Source: Symbiodinium kawagutii (taxonomy: Eukaryota > Sar > Dinophyceae > Suessiales > Symbiodiniaceae). Taken from it: 64,000 nucleotides of DNA. How positions within the stretch are numbered: the first letter of the stretch is position 1; every line of letters begins with the position of its first letter. Position numbers and translations under genes: made by a program. The stretch lies in assembly GCA_009767595.1 (NCBI GenBank), contig VSDK01010660.1, forward strand, positions 29,288 through 93,287. Direction: 5' to 3'. Of this stretch, positions 11,486-21,849 are shown piece by piece. The notes under the pieces were generated by a model, which was not told the origin of the DNA, searched no databases, and saw only the letters and a list, made by a program, of their open reading frames with translations.

Positions 11486-11566
11486 CGAAGGATGATCCAC
11501 TGCCATCGGGACCGCCTCCAACGCTTCGCGACGCTGAGCTCGGCAGGCCTCATCAGAGATAGCTAG
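11486..11566 (+). CDS. Possible terminal exon with stop
   Basis: It follows a C-rich acceptor region (AATCCAG|CGA) and reads HRDRLQRFATLSSAGLIRDS, then TAG at 11564-11566. It is GC-rich against its surroundings. It could be the last exon of the J-domain gene, since it is the next same-strand coding island with a stop. That link is inference. Confidence 0.35.
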   Translation, partial: RRMIHCHRDRLQRFATLSSAGLIRDS

Positions 11567-12344
11567 CTGGTGATTCTCAGGGAGCGATGAGGGTCGCCAG
11601 GGGTATCCCGTTCTATCCCTTTAAAGGGGGAGCTAAAGAGCTACAGGGAGTGGTGAAACCAGATGGTAGATAGCCATTTGGAGATTTGAAGATAGCCATT
11701 TTGGGGATCTGTGACCATCTTGCATCGCATATTTTCAGAATATGGACTTTGAATGAGTTTGAGACTTTGGCATTGACCATGAGTCAGTGGCTTTGATCCT
11801 GCAAGAGCAAGGGTGAAAACCCTTGTTGATTAAGGTGTTCTTCGGGGATCAATTACTGCAATTACCAAGTATAACTGTAAAGAGGAGACATGGTGTGGTC
11901 ACTACAGGCTTGCTATTCATTCTCAGATGTCTTCAAGTTTTTACTTGGCTATTGGGCTGCCGTGCTGAATGTCCTCAATCGGTTCGCTTCCCGGGGGTCG
12001 AAACATTGAAAATCGCCACCTCCATGAGATGTATGGAACTGTCTATCCACATGGTGTGCTCCCCAAAAAAATGATGTTTTCCCTCTCCACTGCAATATCC
12101 TTAGTCATTAGCAAATAGCCTCAGAGCTTGTTAGCTTGTCGATGTTTGAGCTTGTTGCCTGCAGGAACCTATCGGTTGCTTCCTCGGCATACTCTTTTCG
12201 TTTGTTTTCTTTGATTGCTCACTGTTTGGTTGCATCGACCTCGTCTCAGTTTGGGTTTGCATTTCCTGTTCTTACAAGAGTGGAATATAGGAATGACAAA
12301 GCTCTCCATGCCTAACTTGCCTGTTCGCGGGCATGACGTATGTC
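11567..12344. other. Probably intergenic
   Basis: No supported coding island is seen. ORFs at 11823-12074 and 12169-12381 show no recognisable motif. This may be the gap between the J-protein gene and the next transcription unit. Confidence 0.3.
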
Positions 12345-12505
12345 TGCATGCATGCATGCATGCATGCATACATACATACATTCATACTTACATACGTACA
12401 TACGTACATACGTACATACGTACATACGTACATACGTACATACGTACATACGTACATACGTACATACGTACATACATACATACATACATACATGCATACA
12501 CGCAT
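12345..12505. repeat. CATG/CATACGTA simple-sequence array
   Basis: A GCAT run passes into CATA and then into a long ACATACGT array and back. The ACATACGT unit gives repeated TACGTA palindromes. Tyr/Val/Cys/Met-rich ORFs over it are artefacts. Confidence 0.95.
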
Positions 12506-12662
12506 TTACATAATTATGTATTTATTTCTGTATATATTTTTATGTCTTTACTAATTTACCTATGTGTTTACTTTTTCACTGTAAGGTGTGCATACATGGA
12601 CATGATGTACCAAATCGTACATCCATGCAGATACAACCACCATGCACCACCCTGCGCGCCAG

Positions 12663-12696
12663 GCTCGCCCCTTATCCACCACATCTTCCCGAGGAG
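12663..12696 (+). CDS. Possible short exon
   Basis: It follows GCGCCAG and ends at a GT donor (GAGGAG|GTGCCA). One frame, read a little wider, gives TLRARLAPYPPHLPEEVPLV and then a stop. C-rich ACAACCACCATG words precede it and GATGATGG words follow, the local exon context. Identity is unknown. Confidence 0.2.
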
Positions 12697-12811
12697 GTGC
12701 CACTGGTGTTCTGATTGATGGGCTTAGATGATGAAGAATGCACTATGACGATGGCCATACATGATTTCTTCTGCGAGAACTGGGGGGTTTATCAGAGGTG
12801 ACTGATGATCG

Positions 12812-12812
12812 C

Positions 12813-12844
<32 letters not shown>

Positions 12845-12880
12845 CTGGTGGTGGTGATGATGACGATGATATGATTGATG
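12812..12880. repeat. (GAT)n microsatellite
   Basis: About ten GAT units, partly interrupted (GGTGGTGATGATGAC). It is non-coding. Confidence 0.9.
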
Positions 12881-13137
12881 ATTGTTCGAATGACTGGTTC
12901 ATGATGCGGCTTGCTGAGTCATATTCGTAGACTCGGAATGGATTGAACAGGCTTGCAACGACGTGTCGATCACTAGCATGAGCATAGCTGGCCCGCGTTG
13001 ATAGGAACCGCCATTGGGCCTGGAGATTTCATTTGAGCATTGTTGCATTTTTTTGACCAAGAACAGCATGAGTTTGTGGGGGGTGTCATAGGGACAAACC
13101 ATGGTTTTAGATCGAAATCCACTGGAAAATCAGGTCG

Positions 13138-13152
13138 TCCTCCTCCTCCTCC

Positions 13153-13198
<46 letters not shown>

Positions 13199-13275
13199 CA
13201 TCCTCATCCTCATCATCCTCATCATCATCCTCATCGTTCTCATCCTCATGTTCATCGGTTTCCTCATCATCAACA
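13138..13275. repeat. (CCT)/(CAT)n microsatellite
   Basis: CCT units pass into an uninterrupted CAT run and then CCTCAT mixtures. The long His-, Ile- and Met-rich ORFs here are artefacts of the repeat. Confidence 0.95.
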
Positions 13276-13518
13276 CTTTCCTCACCCTATCAACAACCAT
13301 CGTGAACCTACCTTTCCCCAATGTTGTCTCGCACCCACTGCACCCACGCTGTGAAGAGCGCAGTCTATGATCACCCCTGAGACTGATGAACTGGTTGATG
13401 ATGGCCCAGAACACAATACTCGAACGATCATCAACCATCGTGAGCCCATGAGCCAACATGAAGCAACCATGGTGAACCATCATCACCATCAGGAACCATC
13501 ACATATCATACATTACAT

Positions 13519-13635
13519 GGTGGTTTCTTGAAATAGGAGACACCCAGTTATCATTCCTTTATAGTAATCATTTTTTGTAATAAACTACCTGTAAGTTTAG
13601 GGTTCCCAGTCACTGGCTAGGTCGAAACCAGCACA
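13519..13635. mobile_element. Family A TIR element (MITE-like)
   Basis: The left end is GGTGGTTTCTTGAAATAGG. The interior carries TTTATAGTAATCA and AATAAACTACC, as in other copies. The right end (AGGGTTCCCAGTCACTGGC) is diverged but matches the variant end at 2445 and 34765. Confidence 0.55.
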
Positions 13636-13969
13636 TGGCTGGTATATCCCATCATATTGTTGGTCATTTTCCTCTATGATCAACCAATGACCAGCTAGTA
13701 ACCCCCCATACCCAACTGCTATAAATAATCCATAATGTTTTCCTTCTAAACCATCATGAACCATTAGATATATTTAGATATCTTCATGAATAACTGCTAT
13801 AATTCTCCATCATATTATTTTCCTTCTAAACCATCATGAAGCATCAAAGATCATCATATATAAGTGCCATAAATCATAAGAAATATATATATATATTATA
13901 TCTGTATAATTTTGTTTATATAGAAATAGCTGCCATAAGCCATCCTTCTCATCCCTGCTGCATCCCTCA

Positions 13970-14110
13970 GCCGGTCACTGCTTCCTGTCGTGCGAGGCGG
14001 CATGGGATCATCCCTGGACCGGAAGGACCTGGGTTTGGACCTGGAACGCGCTTGGGGAGACCATGCGACTCGCCCTGACCGGCAACGGGTGGAGCGCTGG
14101 GAGAGTCGTG
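13970..14110 (+). CDS. Coding-like island, unknown
   Basis: A GC-rich island follows a pyrimidine-rich acceptor (TCCCTCAG|CC) and 400 bp of CAACCATCA words. Two + frames are open. One reads GSSLDRKDLGLDLERAWGD and is charged. The other reads WNALGETMRLALTGNGWSAG. I cannot choose between them and recognise no family. Confidence 0.35.
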
Positions 14111-16040
14111 GTGACAACGTTGTGCACGCGGATGATTCGTAGCAGAATATCGATCGATTGTTTTTTCGAAAGTGTTTTACTTACTATTAGTTGTTTATTT
14201 TCAAAGTATATATGATATATGAGGTAATATATCTATTTATTTATACACATATATACATATATTTATCTATTTATATATATATATATATATTTAAATATAT
14301 ACATATATATATATATTTATGCAGAGGCATTCATGTTGGAAGGGATAGACTCCCGTTCCCTTTTTATGAAGTTTTCTGGTTCAGGGCTGATCTTGGGCAG
14401 AGCCGTTGATGATCAACGGGACCGTCGCGACCCTGACACTATTGGTGGCCACAGGTGTATGGGCCTTGAAAGACTGATCAATGATGACTGACTGGTGGGA
14501 TACGCGCTGACTTCCTAAGTTGCGACAAAGACATGCATGTTCATGGTTAGTTTGTGAATCATGGTTTGGAAAGAGGATTAGCAAGCAGCTCTTAATAGGG
14601 AAGCAACCTGCTTCAGGATTGAGTTCAAGGATTGTACTGTGATTCCTTGTCTTTGTTTCATGGGTGGTTTTTTCTTTGTTCTCGCGCGTTTCCGGCAGTG
14701 ATCTTCAGATCATATGGAACAGCATCCACTACATGGAACCTGAGAACGCATTGGGATGGATTGAAAAGGGCAATGCTCGCAACAAGAACAAAGTCAAGAA
14801 ACAAATTGAATGGAAAAAAACAATGATCATCAGCAACAAAGAGTGCGTGACTATTGTGAAGAACATGACTTGATACCAAGAACGACACCATCCTAGCTGG
14901 TGGTTTCGAGGATTTTTGGTTGGTTGATTGACAAGCAGCATATTTTTCAAACTGGGTGAAATCACCAAGTGTGCATACGAGTAGTGTACATGTGTGTCTT
15001 GAATGCAACCATGATTCATTCTGAACCAAGCACATCAATCCCGTCAACGGCAAAACAACAGCAGCTATCCCCTGGTGCTGCCAAGGAACGCGTGCTTTGA
15101 GCGTGCGCCCAGTCATTCTTGGGCGCCAGGGCACTCTTTGTACAGAAAGTATGCTGCGTCAGCGGCATCAATTGACCTCAGTCCTGGGTCCAAGCAATCC
15201 TTGCAGTGGTTGGAGATCCAAATTGTACGGATTATAAACATTAACCACTATTAACCAAAATAAACTTGTTAAAATCCGTTCTTAACCAGTATTGATCAAG
15301 ATATTTACAAGTGATTCTGATTCATCGATGTTTAGTTATGGCCGATGGTACCAGTGATAAAAACAAGCATGGAGTAGGTCGCTGATCAAGGAGATTTGAT
15401 CCCAGTGACAAGCACAGAAAGATACCGGTGCCACCATGGATTTCATAAATAGCTGGCTAGTGGTGGATCAATGGTGGATCAACAGTGGTGGATCAACAGT
15501 GGTGAGCAAAACCAAGCACTACCGCATGGCTCCAATTCATGCTTGTGGTTTTCAACCATGGGCTAGGCACCCAGTTGAAAGTCTAGGCAGCCATGTTTAT
15601 TTTCGGGTTATATGATCACCCAGTTGTATTCGTCGTTATATCGTGTAAGATCGCAGCTGCACAATCCAATCAGGGAATACAGATGCCAAAGCTCCACAGT
15701 TCAGCATGATGCTGCTGATCTTTGAACGACCTGGGACGATGGGTCGTCACGGAATTTGGTTTGAACTATGGTCGCTCTTTATGCTTTATCAACTATGGCG
15801 GATGTGATCATTCAATCCGTTAGTGAGGTTGAACCCATTGCCAGAGGTTTGCAACAATCATTTGGTCAATCATGTTTTTCTTGACCCTACCACTTCAAAG
15901 AGGGAGATGTCTTTGTTATAACACACTAATCAGGAGACCGTCAGGAGACCACAATAAACAATATAGCTAGATTCATTCACCATCAATAGAGGATGGTCAT
16001 CCGCCTAGTTGATGGGCGTTGTCATGATCTAAAGTAGTCT
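14111..16040. other. No supported gene; AT tract and repeats
   Basis: A TATA dinucleotide tract lies at about 14205-14320. A possible coding stretch at 14695-14780 (LQIIWNSIHYMEPENALGW) has an acceptor-like CCGGCAG, but its 3' end runs into lysine-rich low-complexity sequence. TGGTGGATCAA triplication lies at 15460-15500. Nothing else is convincing. Confidence 0.3.
14898..14969. mobile_element. Family C hairpin element
   Basis: The left end is CTGGTGGTTTCGAGGA and the right end is TGGGTGAAATCACCAAG. The centre GGTTGGTTGATTGACAAGC matches the copies at 22651 and 47090. It is a short degenerate copy. Confidence 0.5.
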
Positions 16041-16120
16041 TGACCATGGCTCAGCGCGCTCTCCGCCGTGCAAAATCTGCGCGCAAGGGAACAGGTAGCC
16101 CCAACATTGAGGTATGGTTG
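16041..16120 (+). CDS. Coding-like island, unknown
   Basis: One frame reads MAQRALRRAKSARKGTGSPN, very basic, from an ATG at 16045. No splice border or family is clear. It is followed by the 11-bp array below. Low support. Confidence 0.2.
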
Positions 16121-16209
16121 AAAACTGTTGAACAGCGGCATGTCTAAGAAATCAATCCATAGCAGTTGTAGCAAGTCACCAAGAAATCAATCCATATAGC
16201 AGCTATAAA

Positions 16210-16345
16210 GGCTATAACCATCATTTAACCATCATTTAACCATTATTTAACCATCATTTAACCATCATTTAACCATCATTTAACCATCATTTCACAATTA
16301 TTTAACCATTATTTAACCATCATTTAACCATCATTTAACCATCAT
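16210..16345. repeat. 11-bp tandem array, AACCATCATTT
   Basis: About twelve near-identical copies of AACCATCATTT in direct tandem. This is the cleanest version of the word that in degenerate form fills the 3' halves of introns all over the window. Confidence 0.9.
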
Positions 16346-17435
16346 TGTATAGCAAGTCACCAACGAAGACACAACCTGGCCATTTGTAATCGGACCTAAC
16401 GAGCAGAACAGATTTGAGTTGCCCCTGCGGTCCAGTTCAACGGATGGTCGGCACCGATGAGCAGAACGCGCCATGCCGGGTGAACATCTGAACCGAAACG
16501 GAACGTTAACAATCGCTGCTGGTGGTACTTGGCGGCTATATGCGGCTATGGGCTATGAAACCTTTACCAGGAATTCTGCTTTTGTTTAGGATGGTCACTT
16601 TAGGCGACACGCTTTTCACGACTAGTAACGAGACCTGCTCAAGGCGGGGTTGTACGCACGTTGAGTTTTTGTCGCAGATCTGCGAGCCCTCGGTTCATGG
16701 TTCAAGCTTGAAGTGGAGATTTCAACACACTGTTGAGTTACATTCTGCAACAGAGTGTCAATGTAGGTTATGGATCTTGAGCCAACATGAGCAGCAAGTG
16801 GTTGAAGACATAGCGTTTGAATTCGCATGCAAGATGCATTTCAGGCTTTGATTTGCAACTATAGGTTCAGAATTTGGATTCTATATTTTGAAAGTTGGCA
16901 ACCCAACGATCGGCTGTCTAGCTTCGTGATGAACCAACCAGCCCTGTACCGGCTCATGTAAGAGTAGGTTGTCATAACCTAGGAACAAAGTATCCATTAT
17001 AACAACCTACTCTTATGCAACATACTATGTAAACCGCAACCTTTGACAACAACCCACTCCACTAATCTCCACTATAACCTACGATTGTTATATGCATGCC
17101 TTGGCGCTTGTTCGCAGGTTACAAGATAACAACCGTCACACATGGTAGAATGCACTCCACTTCAGCAACCAAAGAAAGTCCTGCCATTGATTTTCCTCGA
17201 GCAGTGCAACTGGTGATAACTGCTGTAAAGCCTATCTTAACCGCTCTNNNNNNNNNNCCGCTCTTAAACCAGTATCAACCCGACCACTATTTCACCTCTT
17301 GTCAACCATTTTTGCCACTAACCATCATCAACCAGGTTATCCATCATCATTTGACATCACTCATCATTCACCATCAATTCAAGTCACCATGAATGAATTC
17401 ATCAATCATCAGCAGTTCCTAAGCCAACTCACCAC
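16346..17435. other. Mostly non-coding; contains a 10-N gap
   Basis: A coding-like snippet at about 16395-16455 reads NEQNRFELPLRSSSTDGRHR, then a stop. The assembly gap is 17248-17257, with the heptamer CCGCTCT on both sides. CAACCATTT, AACCATCATCAACC and CACCATCAATTC words at 17290-17395 lead up to the next island. Confidence 0.4.
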
Positions 17436-17606
17436 ATGAAACAGTTCCCACGCCTCCCGGTGGGGTCCGCGCCTCCCGTGGTGGTTCGCCATGGCGTGAT
17501 GCCTCCCGTGTCGTTGCGCCTGGCTGCGGGCTGCTTGGTCTTCCGCACCTGCGATGGCTTCGCACGGAACGCGCTGCTGGCGAATCAGATCCAACTCTTT
17601 CAGTGA
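17436..17606 (+). CDS. 56-codon open frame or terminal exon
   Basis: An ATG at 17436 opens a GC-rich frame to TGA at 17604-17606. It includes LAAGCLVFRTCDGFARNALL and then ANQIQLFQ. The frame is also open upstream to an AG at 17414-17415, so it may be a last exon rather than a small gene. The flanks fit an exon: TTAACCATCA words before, G-rich GGGATTTTAAGG words after. No family is recognised. The opposite strand is also open for 82 codons, but its product is lower in plausibility. Confidence 0.4.
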   Translation: MKQFPRLPVGSAPPVVVRHGVMPPVSLRLAAGCLVFRTCDGFARNALLANQIQLFQ

Positions 17607-18014
17607 CGTGGCGGCACGAGGGCGCAGGCTGAACCAAGGGAATTTTGTTTGAATCAATTTTTTGGTGGACTTTGGGGGATTATAAGAGATGATAAGAGAT
17701 TGCGGAAAATTTTAGGGATTTTAGCGGGTTTTGAGGGATTTTAAGGGATTTTGAGGGAATTATAGATGATTTTATAGGATTATCCGGGATTATAAGGGAT
17801 TATGATCAAGTTTAGCAGGGGTTCTGGATGGCGCTTAGCTTGAGGATGAACTTGTGGTAGTTGACAATTGCATCCGCAGTCATTTTGGATTATGTTCCTA
17901 GTTTGATACGTCTCGCATCGTATGTAGTGGCGATCAAGAGTGAAACCTTTCCACTTCCAAAATTCTCCACGGCGGGAGACGTGAAGATTGAGCCAGCACT
18001 CTTTGGGTGTCGGA
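17607..18014. other. Short G-rich degenerate repeat, upstream of RCC1-like gene
   Basis: About 130 bp of GGGATTTTAAGGGATTTTGA-like units lies at 17672-17800. The remainder to 18014 is open in the RCC1 frame only from 17988, with TTG and no ATG, so the ATG at 18015 is the better start. No spliced-leader relic is recognisable. Confidence 0.4.
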
Positions 18015-19349
18015 ATGTCAGCCCCGATGCTTCAAATCAATGTGACTTTACCAAGTGGTCGGAGTGAAAGCCTTTCACTTTTGAAGTCTTCCACTGCACA
18101 GGACTTGAGGACTCAGGCCCAGAAGGCTATGGGAGGGTTCCTGAAACTTGTCGCCGCAGATGGATATCTCTTGGCCGATCCTCAAGAGACACTGCAAGCT
18201 GCAGGGCTTCAAGATGGAGACCATGTCACTGCTGTTTTCCTGCAAGGCAAGTTAACAGCAACAAGCTCTGCTTTCGCATGGTGGTGCCATGGAGGAGACG
18301 GAGTCTTGACATGGGGCGACCCGCAGCGTGGCGGTGACAGCTCACAGGTACAAGATCAGCTCCGCAGTGTGCAGCAGTTTCAGTCAACAAACGATGCATT
18401 TGCTGCTGTGCTTGCGGACGGGTCAGTCGTCAGCTGGGGCAAGCCAGATGGCGGTGGTGACAGCTCCCGAGTCCGGGATCAGCTCCGCAATGTGCAGCAG
18501 ATTCACGGCACAAGTCGTGCATTTGCAGCCATCCTTGCAGACGGATCAGTCGTTACCTGGGGATACCCTATTTTCGGCGGTGACAGCTCACAAGTACAAG
18601 ATCAGCTCCGCAGTGTGCAGCAGATTCAGCCAACAAAGTATGCATTTGCTGCTGTGCTTGCAGATGGGTCAGTTGTTAGCTGGGGCACACCAGATGGCGG
18701 TGGTGACAGCTCTCAGATCCAGGACAAGCTCCATCATGTGCAGCAGATTCATGCCACAAGTTGTGCGTTCGCAGCCATCCGTGCAAACGGATCAGTCGTT
18801 ACCTGGGGATATCCTGATTTTGGGGGTGACAGCTCGCTAGTACAAGATCAGCTCCGAAGTGTGCATCAGATTCAGGGCACGAGTGGTGCATTTGCTGCCA
18901 TCCTGGCAAACGGATCGGTTGTTACATGGGGGCTTTCAGCTTGCGGCGGTGACAGCTCCAAAGTCAAAAACCAACTCCAGAATGTGCAGCAGATTCAGGC
19001 TACGGACGGGGCTTTCGCTGCCATCCTTGCAGACAGGTCAGTTGTTACCTGGGGAAATGAGATGTCTGGTGGTGACAGCTCTCAAGTCCAACATCAGCTC
19101 CGGAATGTGCATCAGATTCGGGCCAGTGCATCTGCATTTGCTGCCGTCCTTCATGACGGGTCCGTAATCACATGGGGCAATCCAGAGTGCGGTGGTGACA
19201 GCTCACTAGTGAAAGATCAACTCTGGAGTGTGCAAGAGATTCAGGCCACAGATGCTGCATTTGCTGCCATCCTGGCAGATGGATCAGTCGTGACATGGGG
19301 CGACCCCGAAAGCGGGGGCTACAATTGTCATGATCAGAATTCAAAATGA
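18015..19349 (+). CDS. Ubiquitin-like + RCC1-like repeat protein
   Basis: An intact 444-codon frame from ATG 18015 to TGA 19347-19349 with no intron. Residues 5-75 look like a ubiquitin-type beta-grasp: QINVTLPSGRSESLSLLKSS, then an LVAADGYLLADP turn and GLQDGDHVTAV. From about residue 85 there are eight 41-residue units of the pattern AFAAVLADGSVVSWG, then GGDSSQVQDQLRSVQQIQ, with a partial unit at the end. The core DGSVV.WG is the RCC1-like beta-propeller strand motif. Such proteins are often annotated in dinoflagellate genomes as HERC-like, but no HECT ubiquitin ligase domain is present here. A seven-bladed RCC1 guanine-exchange propeller has units of about 50 residues, so this is a divergent RCC1-like solenoid or propeller of unknown partner. 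Codon use is GC-moderate and the gene looks functional. Confidence 0.9.
   Translation: MSAPMLQINVTLPSGRSESLSLLKSSTAQDLRTQAQKAMGGFLKLVAADGYLLADPQETLQAAGLQDGDHVTAVFLQGKLTATSSAFAWWCHGGDGVLTWGDPQRGGDSSQVQDQLRSVQQFQSTNDAFAAVLADGSVVSWGKPDGGGDSSRVRDQLRNVQQIHGTSRAFAAILADGSVVTWGYPIFGGDSSQVQDQLRSVQQIQPTKYAFAAVLADGSVVSWGTPDGGGDSSQIQDKLHHVQQIHATSCAFAAIRANGSVVTWGYPDFGGDSSLVQDQLRSVHQIQGTSGAFAAILANGSVVTWGLSACGGDSSKVKNQLQNVQQIQATDGAFAAILADRSVVTWGNEMSGGDSSQVQHQLRNVHQIRASASAFAAVLHDGSVITWGNPECGGDSSLVKDQLWSVQEIQATDAAFAAILADGSVVTWGDPESGGYNCHDQNSK
18258..19319 (+). repeat. 123-bp coding tandem repeats
   Basis: The 41-residue units correspond to 123-bp direct repeats. Units 2 and 4 share SWG.PDGGGDSS, and units 3 and 5 share TWGYP.FGGDSS. 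This implies that a two-unit (246-bp) segment was duplicated as a block. Units toward the 3' end are more diverged, and the last one decays after GG. Confidence 0.85.
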
Positions 19350-19354
19350 TTCAG

Positions 19355-19474
19355 ATGGCAGGCCCGCTGCAGCGGCGATCCGAAGAGTGCCATGCTCCCC
19401 GATCAGCCAACGTTGATTGGGTAGATCGCCAGCTTGACACCACTGCGAACGCCCCCATGCGGCCTTCCGATGAC
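19355..19474 (+). CDS. Possible first exon of the transporter gene
   Basis: An ATG at 19355 lies only five bases after the RCC1-like stop. It opens a GC-rich hydrophilic frame: MAGPLQRRSEECHAPRSANV, then DWVDRQLDTTANAPMRPSDD. A GT donor at 19475 gives a 40-codon phase-0 exon; without splicing the frame stops at 19495. A TGGTTAA-type array follows from 19590, as after other exons. It could be the cytosolic N-terminus of the POT transporter whose exons start at 20626. It could also be chance in the 3' UTR of the RCC1-like gene. Confidence 0.3.
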
Positions 19475-20625
19475 GTGTCGAACAGGGCCATATAGCCATA
19501 GGGATCTGATCCATTTGATGATCAGATCTCCAAATATTCTAGTCCTTGATTCCTTGCTGACTCGTTAGCAAAAAGGCACGGCTCCCGGCTCGGTGGTTAA
19601 CTGGTGAATTGATGGTTAGTTGATGGTGAATGGATGATTCACTAATGGCATGGGTGCCAATGGATGGGTTATTTTTCACCATGAAGTAGCCATCAACTGA
19701 ACAATGGCTGAAGCTGCTGGCCGGTGGTTAAGCAATGATAGAATTGTGGTTGGATAACTATGCTCAATTGATAGTTGTACTATAGTTTCATGGAATTGGC
19801 ATTAGTTCCCTGGAAGACAACAAGACGCACATCCAAATGGTAAGTTTTCACGCTTAATGATATGGGCCGCAGTTGCGTTGGCAAGAGGGTGGTCATTTGG
19901 GTGGGTCGATGGTCACTGTCACATCCGTCTCCAAGCTCGGCAGATTGGCTCGTTGGCAATCATAATCAAGTGAATGAACATCAATCATTTGATTTACTGG
20001 CAATACTTGACTAACAAGCTGATCTCAACTGGCAACAGCGATCATGAGTTCATTGACGAGTGTAGGTGCTGCAGTCCATAGGCTCACTGAATAAAGTAAC
20101 CATGATGGGATCAAGCATATGGGATTAGTGCAAAGTCATCGGTTCATGATCGGAGATGAGATCCCTGACGAACCATGATTTCAGGATCACTACTTTTGCT
20201 TGATGAGTTACCCACCGTGGATGATGGTGCCAAAAGTAGGTGTCGGAGACCATTGCCAATCTCTCTGCAAACACTTAGCTGCCGACAGTTTCTCTAATTG
20301 GTGGTTGTGGATGGTCATTGCTATTGGCTATTGTTGTGTTTTGTTGTAACCAACAACTATCAAGAATCATCTGACCCTGATGATGGTTGCTAACCTCCAC
20401 CCAATGGTTACACTTCTGTTGCGGGTGATCAATCACCTTGCGTGCAATTACAGCCACGAAAAGCACCAACTTCACCAGCGAAATCATCAACTTCAGCGCC
20501 AGCAAGGTCAGAGCGCATCAGCACCCTGCGAAAATTGCCTAAACCCCATCCGTCAACGTCATCTTAACCCAATCCCTTCACCACCCAGGGCGGGACCACC
20601 CCCCGTGGCATCCCCCGGTCCCCAG
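19475..20625. other. Intron-like sequence
   Basis: GGTTAACTGGTGAATTGATGG-type words fill 19590-19760. CATCAACTTCAGCG and CATCTTAACCCAATCCCTTC words fill 20480-20590. No coding island is seen. If TM1 of the transporter has its own exon, it should lie here, but I did not find it. Confidence 0.4.
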
Positions 20626-20757
20626 GACGCTGTGTGGCTTCGGCAGCAACGGCGCGCAGCGTGCCGCGAAGCTGCTGAGCGCCTGGTGCTCCGTGGCTCC
20701 GCTGCTGCTGGGCCTCGTGCAGCGGGAGAGCGGCGCCGCGCTGACGAAGCTGGCGCC
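20626..20757 (+). CDS. POT/PTR transporter exon, about TM2
   Basis: The acceptor is CCCCAG|GAC and the donor is GCGCC|GTGGCG. The frame reads TLCGFGSNGAQRAAKLLSAW, then CSVAPLLLGLVQRESGAALT. In POT family carriers TM2 has the pattern A....W.GT.YL.PL.GA..AD, and AAKLLSAWCSVAPLLLGLV fits it. Identity rests mainly on the later, more diagnostic exons on the same strand. A MATE-type reading (TLCG) was considered and is less consistent with the following exons. Confidence 0.6.
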
Positions 20758-20765
20758 GTGGCGGC

Positions 20766-20842
20766 TGGGGATGGCTGGGGATGGCTGGGGATGGCGGGGG
20801 ATGGCGGGGGATGGCGGGGGATGGCGGGGGATGGTGGGGTGG
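20766..20842. repeat. 10-bp tandem repeat, GCTGGGGATG / GCGGGGGATG
   Basis: About seven copies directly after the exon, at the 5' end of the intron. It is translated artificially as Gly/Trp/Met repeats. Confidence 0.9.
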
Positions 20843-21706
20843 AGGTTGGTGAAGGGATGGAAGGTGGTGAAGGTGGTGAAGGATGAAGGTTTTGAAGGGT
20901 GGGATTTAGGATGGTGAAGGGTTGATGAAAATCGAGGGACTGATGAAAGTCTAAGGAAATCATGGTTGATCTTGGTGAAGAATGCCTATAGTGGTTCGGC
21001 ATAGTGGCTAAGAGTGGTTGGTTGAGACTGGGATCGGTTCAAGCGTGGTAAATGATCATCCACGATGGTTGATTCTGTTGAAGCTTCACCCCTCGCAACC
21101 TGACGGGGGCTCAGAGCTAGCATGCCCAGGTGGTGTGCTGGGTGCCCATCGGAACACCGACCAGCACTAAATCAATCACCACGAAAGGGGCTGAGGATAG
21201 ATATGAAATGGACATGAAATCCACATGAAATGGACACGAAATGGACATGAAATGGACATGGGTGGATTTGAATACTCAATTCGACAACTCCGTGGACGAA
21301 TGTGCACCTCGCAACTGCCAACCCAAGTATGCAGGCTTCATGAACATGTGGATCTACCATGATTGCTTGTTTATTGCTTGTTGGTTCCCCATGATATGGT
21401 TCATTGCTTGTTGCTCGTGATTGCTGTTGAATATTAGAGTTATACCGATGATCATTTACGATTCTTTACCTATTTTACCTGCTTCCCTATTCAGGGTTAT
21501 TCGAATGTCGGTCATCGTCGATTATTTGCTGTGGGTTGTTGCTGGTTATTTGTTATTTGGGGATGGGTCATCACCACCCATCCCACCAGTCCGACATCCA
21601 GAAACTGGTCATGATGCCATGGCATGGGTAGCCCGAACGGCCCCGAACGGCCTGCCCCTACCTTGGCCTCGCACGTTTCGTGATGCACCGGTAGCTGCTA
21701 CCTGAG
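20843..21706. other. Intron sequence
   Basis: GGTGAAGG and GGTTGATGAA words occur near the 5' end. A 12-bp CATGAAATGGA tandem lies at about 21195-21260. A possible micro-exon after CCCACCAG at 21590 reads SDIQKL before GTCATG. No other feature is seen. Confidence 0.4.
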
Positions 21707-21776
21707 GTCTTCGTGGGTTGCTTCATCGAGGCCTTTTGCACCCTGGTGACGGCCCTGGCACCGCAAAACGCGACGC
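21707..21776 (+). CDS. POT/PTR transporter exon, about TM3
   Basis: It follows TACCTGAG and reads VFVGCFIEAFCTLVTALAPQ, a hydrophobic helix of membrane length, in phase 0. Its place between the TM2-like and TM4-like exons suggests TM3. The 3' end is uncertain: a GC donor is possible at about 21764, or the open frame may continue through NATPLGRMQLEP. The sequence alone is not family-specific. Confidence 0.5.
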
Positions 21777-21849
21777 CACTTGGACGGATGCAGTTGGAAC
21801 CAAGCCTTGACCTGGCCACTGATCATTCACTTCGTGCGAAGGGGTCCAG

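Noticed and set aside
16210..16345. CRISPR-like array
   Set aside because: The 11-bp units are in direct contact with no spacers, and the genome is eukaryotic.
20626..20757. MATE efflux carrier (TLCG near a helix)
   Set aside because: Later exons carry POT-specific segments (WQLPQFTLIAAAEAF, VSALVEYSRR, N.GHY|DKFY), and the helix also fits POT TM2.
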